Positions 14,186 to 20,100 of a DNA stretch of 29,206 nt are shown here, in pieces. The position numbers and the translations under genes were made by a program. The notes under the pieces were generated by a model. The model made no database searches and had not been told where the DNA came from. It was given only the letters and a program-made list of their open reading frames with translations. Position 1 is the first letter of the stretch, and each line of letters starts with the position of its first letter. Source of the stretch: a virus; IMG/VR virus record IMGVR_UViG_3300032304_000490, positions 1 through 29,206 of that record; one strand, given 5' to 3'.

Positions 14186-14517
14186 TAGGTAATCTCCGAA
14201 CCAAAGATAGAGAATGATACATTAGGGCTACTTGAATTAGCTGCAACGACAGTTGTTGCGTTTGCAGTTAATCCAATAGTTAAGAAGATTGTGTCAGCAG
14301 CAGGTACCGTTGCGCCTCTAACGATAAAGTCTGCCGCAGAAGCTGAAGCTGCAAATGTTGGCATCACCATTAAACTGTATGATGCGTTTGTTGCTGCCTG
14401 ATTACAAATTGCGATTGTTGAGATTACTGCTGAAGTTGCCGCTGGCACAACATACACATTGGTCTGCGTATTTGCAGATGGGTTGATTGCGCCAAGTCGT
14501 TTATAAATTTGTGCCAT
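14185..14517 (-). CDS. Small virion beta protein, family P copy 1
   Basis: 110 residues, starting MAQIYKRLGAINPSANTQTN. It aligns by eye along its whole length with the 112-residue protein at 3358-3696 (YKILGQLNPTANTQGNVYVV) and with the C-terminal two thirds of the 178-residue protein at 3696-4232. Shared marks are NVYVVPAATSAVISTIAICN, an IVRGATVPAADTI core and the ending FGSEIT. Function unknown; the beta pattern and the position directly before a glycine-rich adhesin suggest an adaptor or capping protein for it. The Shine-Dalgarno CAGGA overlaps the stop of the upstream fibre gene. Its stop shares a base with the next ATG (TAATG), exactly as in the second copy of this gene pair. Confidence 0.72.
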   Translation of the reverse strand: MAQIYKRLGAINPSANTQTNVYVVPAATSAVISTIAICNQAATNASYSLMVMPTFAASASAADFIVRGATVPAADTIFLTIGLTANATTVVAANSSSPNVSFSIFGSEIT

Positions 14518-14518
14518 T

Positions 14519-15298
14519 TTACATTCCTGATAACATTAAAATATTTGGGATTGGATCTGTTACTAAAGTCACATTCGTTGCTGATGTGATACGACCCTGT
14601 GCATCAACTACAACAGATGCCAAGTTAGCTGCATCACCATATGTTCCGGCAGTAACTCCTGTTGCAGTCATTTTTGCAGAGGTAATAGTTCCATCTGCTA
14701 ATTCTGTTGCGGTAACTGAACCTGCCTGCAATGCAGTAACAGTTGAAGTTGTTCTAAATCCGATATGTTTTACTACAACATTTGCACCACTATCTGGTGT
14801 ACCTGTAAAGGTAATTGTATTGCCGGATAAAGTATAGTTTGTTGGTGCAGTTTGAATAACACCATCAACTGAAACAATCAATGAGTTTGCAGATGCAGGT
14901 GTTTCTGTAAGTGTTACTGTTGTTCCTGTACCGTTTGCAGTAAAGGTATCAACAGTAAATTGTCTAATATTGTTTGCGAGTTTTGCGTATGTGATTGAAC
15001 CATCTGGAACATATGCATAGTTTGATGTAGCAGAACCACGGTAAATAACATAGATGTTATTAGTACCTGTTGGTGGTGCTTCTGTAAAGTTTAATGTGTA
15101 ACCATTAACTGAATAAGCAACAGTTGGTTCTTGCTTAACATTCTCAACATAAACATCAATGTCTGTTGGACTTACAACTTGTCTTGTAAGAGTAAATGCC
15201 GTAGTTGAAGCATTACCATTGAATCGCTCAGCGTCTAACTGAGGGACACTAGCTCTTGTTGGGTCGTAACCAGGTGCGACTGCGCCAATGTATGCCAT
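14519..15298 (-). CDS. Tail-fibre protein with two adaptor-type beta domains
   Basis: 259 residues, starting MAYIGAVAPGYDPTRASVPQ. Two related beta domains follow: residues about 25-90 (FTLTRQVVSPTDIDVYVENV to EAPPTGTNNIYVIYRG) and about 112-182 (VTLTETPASANSLIVSVDGV to TPDSGANVVVKHIG). The first also resembles the domain in the 140-residue protein at 9870-10292 (FSTAPPTGTDNVEVIYLGG). The C-terminal part (ATELADGTITSAKMTATGVT and ASVVVDAQGRITSATNV) is shaft sequence of the type found in long phage fibres, but the protein stops soon after (PNILMLSGM) without a head domain. It probably acts as a fibre base or connector. It follows the homing endonuclease with no gap, so before the endonuclease arrived it presumably lay next to the 108-residue protein. 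Confidence 0.75.
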   Translation of the reverse strand: MAYIGAVAPGYDPTRASVPQLDAERFNGNASTTAFTLTRQVVSPTDIDVYVENVKQEPTVAYSVNGYTLNFTEAPPTGTNNIYVIYRGSATSNYAYVPDGSITYAKLANNIRQFTVDTFTANGTGTTVTLTETPASANSLIVSVDGVIQTAPTNYTLSGNTITFTGTPDSGANVVVKHIGFRTTSTVTALQAGSVTATELADGTITSAKMTATGVTAGTYGDAANLASVVVDAQGRITSATNVTLVTDPIPNILMLSGM

Positions 15299-15952
15299 TT
15301 ATGCTAATTCCTGTTGTAATTTTAATTCTTTACGCTTCATATGAGCATCTCTCATTTTTTGTTTTGTTTCATCGGAATGTTTTTTACCTAACATATTCTT
15401 AATACTATCTGGATTATTTTTTATAAATTCTTTTCTGCGTTCAGAAATTTTTAATATGTGTTCTTCCGATTTCTTTTTTCCACTTAATGCAATAGATAAT
15501 TTTTGATTCCATTCATCACCACGAGGATTATTTAGATACGCTTTTTTACCACTTTCTGATAATTTTAATCTTGTTTCTTCAGAAACTATTCTGCCTGAAT
15601 TTGCTTTTGAAACTCTTTTTCGTCCTTCTTCAGACATAAAAACTTTATTACCACCATCACGAACATTATATCCTTTTGGAACCAAACAATCATAAGATTG
15701 TATTAATTTGGTTTCCATCATATCCATATATTCACCTTCTTGGCAATATAAAATAATTTCAAAATCAAATCCATCAAAACTATATTTTTTTATAGCTCTT
15801 CTAACAACAGATTGTGAACCTTTTTTATCATCAGACTTTTCACATCTTCTGTGTTCATTCAATCTTCTTTTCAAATGTTTTGATTGGCCAATATAAACTT
15901 TACCACTTTCTTTGTGGATTAATTTATAAATGCCAGTATCAAATAAAATCAT
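15299..15952 (-). CDS. GIY-YIG homing endonuclease with NUMOD3 repeats
   Basis: 217 residues. Residues 1-90 form a GIY-YIG nuclease domain: GIYKLIHKESGKVYIGQS gives the two name motifs (the second as VYIG), followed by the catalytic arginine region KRRLNEHRR and a candidate metal-binding glutamate in METKLIQSYD. The C-terminal half has NUMOD3-type DNA-binding repeats (SEETRLKLSESGKKA, GKKKSEEHILKISERRKEF, GKKHSDETKQKMRDAH). This is the layout of free-standing phage homing endonucleases such as the T4 Seg family, which cut related phages lacking the gene and spread by repair. It is richer in A/T and lysine than the structural genes beside it, a sign of independent origin. Its start overlaps the upstream gene (ATGA). 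Its stop directly abuts the next ATG, and its own last codons (CAGGAA) may supply that gene's Shine-Dalgarno. It appears intact. Confidence 0.92.
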   Translation of the reverse strand: MILFDTGIYKLIHKESGKVYIGQSKHLKRRLNEHRRCEKSDDKKGSQSVVRRAIKKYSFDGFDFEIILYCQEGEYMDMMETKLIQSYDCLVPKGYNVRDGGNKVFMSEEGRKRVSKANSGRIVSEETRLKLSESGKKAYLNNPRGDEWNQKLSIALSGKKKSEEHILKISERRKEFIKNNPDSIKNMLGKKHSDETKQKMRDAHMKRKELKLQQELA

Positions 15953-16275
15953 GCAATTTCCAAAAGTGACGCTATCACATCTAATGAACCGTTGGCGCTT
16001 GTTGTTACTTTTAAAACATCCGCAGCCTGTAGAACGACTTTTTGGTCACCGCCGATAGGAACTAGAGTAGACCCTGTGAGTATTGGTGCATTAGAAATGA
16101 TTGAATAATCTACAGCAGAACGAGTTATATACACATTTGCTGTAACTGTTCCTGCTGATTTATTCGAAAGTGTTAACCCGATGAGGGTTGTTTGTGTCGC
16201 AGATGGGCAGGTGTAAACTGTGTTTCCACTAGTTACAATATTTGCCGCCACATTTGATTTAAAAGTATTTGCCAT
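15949..16275 (-). CDS. Small virion beta protein, distant family P member
   Basis: 108 residues, starting MANTFKSNVAANIVTSGNTV. The pattern (short N-terminus, then VYTCPSATQTTLIGLTLSNK, a central beta stretch and a final SLLEIA) resembles the 110-112 residue proteins at 14185-14517 and 3358-3696, where NVYVVPAATSAVISTI is followed by FGSEIT or FGVEIS. Together these suggest one small beta-sandwich fold used repeatedly in this virion; similar short proteins occur in other marine T4-like phages without known function. Two tandem late-promoter boxes precede the gene, with a Shine-Dalgarno AAGGGA. The last four bases (ATGA) overlap the homing endonuclease start, so the endonuclease is translated in coupling with it. 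Confidence 0.68.
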   Translation of the reverse strand: MANTFKSNVAANIVTSGNTVYTCPSATQTTLIGLTLSNKSAGTVTANVYITRSAVDYSIISNAPILTGSTLVPIGGDQKVVLQAADVLKVTTSANGSLDVIASLLEIA

Positions 16276-16296
16276 TTAGTAGTCCCTTAGATACTC

Positions 16297-16304
16297 TATT
16301 TATG
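16297..16304 (-). promoter_or_regulatory. T4-type late promoter box (second of two)
   Basis: CATAAATA on the minus strand, 21 bp before the ATG of the 108-residue virion protein and immediately after another box. The spacing to the Shine-Dalgarno AAGGGA is normal for late genes. Confidence 0.65.
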
Positions 16305-16312
16305 TATTTATC
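16305..16312 (-). promoter_or_regulatory. T4-type late promoter box (first of two)
   Basis: GATAAATA on the minus strand, overlapping the stop of the 191-residue fibre-like gene. A second box follows directly, so the 108-residue gene and the homing endonuclease behind it may have two start sites 8 bp apart. Confidence 0.6.
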
Positions 16313-16883
16313 CTAGTGCGATAGAAAAAGCAAGTGCAGTACCTTCAGCAGCGGTAATTCTATCATAAATTGCTGTATTTGCCGTGCCAACTAGAGTTGT
16401 GATATTCGCAGTCGCCACAGTTAATGTATTTGTTACATTAGCATTACTTAGTGTAGTATTTCCAGAGACATATAGAGTTCCAGAAATATTACCCGTTGTT
16501 ATATTACCAGTAGTTATTGTTCCAGTTGTGATTGTCGCAGTTGTAATCTGTGCAACATTCGCAGTAAGTGTATTCGTTACATTTGCATTACTTAATGTGG
16601 TGTTACCAGTAACAAATAAAGTATTGCCGACATTGATAGAACCATTTGCATTGATATCATCGAAACCAATTGTGTCGAGAACAATGTTACCTGATACAGT
16701 AAGATTGCCAGAGATTGTAGTATCACCAACGACATTGAGTGTATTGCCTACAACAAGATTTGTGTTGGCATAGAAAGTTCCACCAATATTATCAGTAAGA
16801 TTATTGGCGACTGTGATTAAGTCTTGTGTTCCAATCAGCCATTGTTGGAAAGTATTGGCTGTTGTTAAGTATTTAATTGCCAT
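16308..16883 (-). CDS. Short repetitive tail-fibre-like protein
   Basis: 191 residues, starting MAIKYLTTANTFQQWLIGTQ. After an N-terminal segment (QDLITVANNLTDNIGG) similar to many phage fibre-like proteins, the sequence is almost entirely asparagine/threonine-rich beta repeat (VGNTLNVVGDTTISGNLTVSG). A 48-residue direct duplication contains NTTLSNANVTNTLT twice, separated by a short-period stretch (TTGTITTGNITTGNIS). It ends in ALAFSIALG with no recognisable receptor-binding head, so it may be a short fibre shaft, an adaptor, or the remains of a longer fibre. The start overlaps the stop of the upstream gene by 11 bases, and its stop codon overlaps a late-promoter box for the next gene. Confidence 0.7.
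   Translation of the reverse strand: MAIKYLTTANTFQQWLIGTQDLITVANNLTDNIGGTFYANTNLVVGNTLNVVGDTTISGNLTVSGNIVLDTIGFDDINANGSINVGNTLFVTGNTTLSNANVTNTLTANVAQITTATITTGTITTGNITTGNISGTLYVSGNTTLSNANVTNTLTVATANITTLVGTANTAIYDRITAAEGTALAFSIALG
16420..16622 (-). repeat. 48-codon direct duplication in fibre-like gene
   Basis: Two imperfect copies of a roughly 59-bp stretch (16420-16478 and 16564-16622) are offset by exactly 144 bp, keeping the frame. Both encode NTTLSNANVTNTLT. Between them lies a short-period threonine/glycine/isoleucine repeat. Confidence 0.75.
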
Positions 16884-17112
16884 TTAACTTTCCTGTATTA
16901 ACTAATTGAACTAACAAATTTTTAATTTCTGACATATCTTCTTCTAATTTTGTCAAACGGTCTTTGTTTTGCACTTGTTCTGCTTGTTGCTTCTTTGCAA
17001 TTTCTCTTTTCATAAGATAATCATTTAGACCAGCTTTATCTGTATTTAGAATCGCTTTGGAATGAATATCCCTGATTAGAGAAGTATCTTCTATTCTAAC
17101 ATGTTGACCCAT
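16873..17112 (-). CDS. Small conserved phage protein with C-terminal coiled coil
   Basis: 79 residues, starting MGQHVRIEDTSLIRDIHSKA. Proteins with this kind of N-terminus follow the DUF4815 gene in other T4-like marine phages; function unknown. The middle is charged (MKREIAKKQQAEQVQNKDRL) and the C-terminal third (TKLEEDMSEIKNLLVQLVN) has heptad spacing of leucine and isoleucine typical of a coiled coil, so it probably oligomerises or docks on a partner. I chose the ATG at 17112 because the stop of the DUF4815 gene and this start form TAATATG, which suggests reinitiation. A TTG at 17136 would add 8 residues but lies inside the upstream gene and looks less likely. The last 11 bases overlap the next gene. 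Confidence 0.7.
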   Translation of the reverse strand: MGQHVRIEDTSLIRDIHSKAILNTDKAGLNDYLMKREIAKKQQAEQVQNKDRLTKLEEDMSEIKNLLVQLVNTGKLNGN

Positions 17113-17113
17113 A

Positions 17114-20100
17114 TTATGCGCCAGAAGGTAAAGCAATTGCTCTCAAATCTCTTACTCTTGGAACATCTGTTGTATCTGAACCAGACATGACAATCTTAAT
17201 AGAAAAAGTTTTGAACGAGTTAAATGCAGTTGAACCAGAAGTGTAGTTCACAGAATTATTTGCAGCGGAAGAAACTCCTGGTGCAAAAGACAATTCTCTG
17301 TAATCTTTTTTATTGGTAGAAACAAAGTTTGCATTACCCAATTGAGTCATCAATTGATAATTTTTGTTGTCAAATACATCGGAATCTGATCCAGACAATA
17401 TCTTATAATAAACATTAATGTCTGCGCCAGTTGGCTTATAGGCAGTTAAGTAAACTCTTAGGTCGCCTGAATCAAATCCATCGGCAAGAGTAACTCTTCT
17501 TGTCATATATCTAACGGCAGAATTACCACCAGTTTTCTTGTCTTCACCATTGTATGTAACGGATGCACTTGAACCACCACCGGATCCTGGAGTTATTGTA
17601 ACTGTTGGTGATGTTGTATAACCAGAGCCGCCATTTGTTACAACAATACCTGTAATGGCATTTGATACAACTGTGGCAGTTGCAACTGCGCCTGAACCGC
17701 CACCGCCAGTGAATGAAACAGTCACATCAGCAGAGTTTGCATATCCAGAACCTGTATTTGCAATTAGGAAACCAGAGTTCAATAGTGGAAGATTGTTAAT
17801 ATAGTTATCAACAAAAATTGTACCAAATCGTGTTACATCCAATATTGGAGAAACATCGGGATTTGATGTTGATATTGTTGCCTTCAAAATGAAACTTGTA
17901 TTGCCTGTTGTTGGATTTAACACACGGCGACCATTACCATCATCCATTGTGTAATCTTCTTTTGGATTAAAAGTTACAAAACTTGTTAGTCCACCAATTG
18001 ATTTTTCAGACAAGAATGAATAATTCAATGTTGTATTTGCCATTGTCACATCAGAGGTAATTGTATGAATTAAATCATACGCAAGATTTGAAGATGGCTT
18101 ATCAATTAAAAATTGTGTTGTTGTTGGAGAAGTGCTAAATGTTTTTCTGTAAATTCTAAACATGATATCTAGATTTTGATCCGCACTCCAAGTAGAACCA
18201 TTTTGTGATTGGAAGAATGAACCTCCATATGGTTGTTCAGATATCTGTAAACCAGAAACTAAATCTAGTTTGCCAACTTCACCAACATATGCTTCATATC
18301 CATTTGAATTCGACAATAGAACAAACGCATGTTCACCAGGTATCATGTAAATTGGTGTATCAAACACAAAGTCTGTATATTTTGTCGCATCATCCAAATC
18401 AGGAGAATCGGTCACATTAACTTTATCTGGAGTTAGTGTAACTGAACCGTATGGATAAACAGTTGTTGAAGATGGGTAACCATTAACAGTAGGTCTTAAT
18501 TGTAATGTTACTGGAGAAGTATCGTGTTTAGTTTTAAAACAAACTCTAATCTTCTCAACAAAAATGCCTTGTGAATATTGTCCAGGTGCAATTAAGAAAG
18601 TTTGTGCAAGTGGATCCCACCAACCGGCAACTGGAACATCATTTACACTAGTTGTTGTGGTAACTCTACTGTCATTAACAGAAGTTCTTTGAATTACAGG
18701 TTGAACTGTTGAAACAATTGTGTTCTCTGTTGTTTGTAATAAACCTTGTGCAAAGAATGATGCATCACCATTTGTTGTTGATGAAGGAATATCACCAGTT
18801 GAAGTATTGATTAATCTGAATAGTTTTTCACCTGTTCTAAATGTAGAAGCAGGAATATTCAAAATACCAGCAACATCACCAAATCTAGTAGTTGTTAATC
18901 TACCAATTGAGTATACTGAAGTTGCATCAGGTGTTGTTGTCCATGCAGAAGATATTGTTGCAATTCTAGTAGCGGCCGCATATGAACTAATTGTTCTTTG
19001 TTGACCAGCACCAGTACCAGAAACAATAGAGACTATGTTACTATTTGATGTATTTCCATAGTAACCTTCATTGTTTGCACCAGTTGCATCAAATGCTAAA
19101 GTAATTGATGTTGAAGTAGCAGCATTTGCAAATCCGGAATAGTGTTCGTAACCAGCAATTCTAATACTTGTACCTGAGATATTACCAATTACATTTGCAT
19201 TTGCAAGATTTAAACCACTTGTTGGAACAAGATTGGCAATAAAGACAGAATTGTTTGATGATTTTACAACAATAGCAGTTGCGTTGTTTGTAGAAGTGTT
19301 ATTGTTGAAAATTCTAATTGTTTCAGTATTTGCAGTCTTTGTGCTAAATCCTAAATTGTTAGATACAAGAGTAATTTTATTTGCTCTGGCAACATACTGT
19401 TCTACTGAAGTACCATCAAAGTATGGATATAAAACTGTATCTGGTTTAAAGTCTGTTGCGGTAAATAGAACAGACTTAGCTCTCATGTAAGGAATAACAG
19501 ATACATCCACAACACGGTCACCAATAGATTGTGTGATTGTTTGTGGAACTGCTTTAGAAAGAATACCACTTCTAGTTTGAGCGGTTGAAGTTGTTGTAGT
19601 TGTTCTTTGGAAGTTTTGTTCCAAGATTCTACCAGAACCAACAAATTGTGTACTTGTTGATGTTCCAGTCCATTGAGTTTCCCAATTACCCCATTCGTAC
19701 TCATACCCAGCAGAGCTGAGACCATTCATTATTAGGTCCCAAGCATCTTTATCACCACCAATATTGACTAAAACATCTGCCTTCTTTGTAGTATCAACCC
19801 AAACATCTGAAGATGGATTCAATTGAACTTTACCAATGTAGTTAACCACATTGAATGGGTTAATGTTAATTGATTTGGATGCTAATGGTTGATTTACAAA
19901 TGTCGTATTACTAGCCGCAACAGTAACAAATGGACCTGTCTGTAAATAATTTGAAGAATTGGCGCCATCAAATGTTAACATTCTTGATGAAATGTTAAAT
20001 GTTGGTCTGAGTTCTTGATTCTTTGGATCGATTGCGCCTGCATACTCAATTGAGGTAACATCAGCGACTGAATGTCCTTTGAATGAATCTACAATAATAC

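Noticed and set aside
15708-15896. Plus-strand 62-codon frame within the homing endonuclease
   Set aside because: Shadow frame in A/T-rich coding DNA; no homology or ribosome site recognised.
17113-17136. TTG at 17136 as start of the small coiled-coil protein
   Set aside because: It would overlap the DUF4815 gene and add a weakly supported LYLLAHN segment; the ATG at 17112 directly after the stop gives the familiar MGQHVRIED start.
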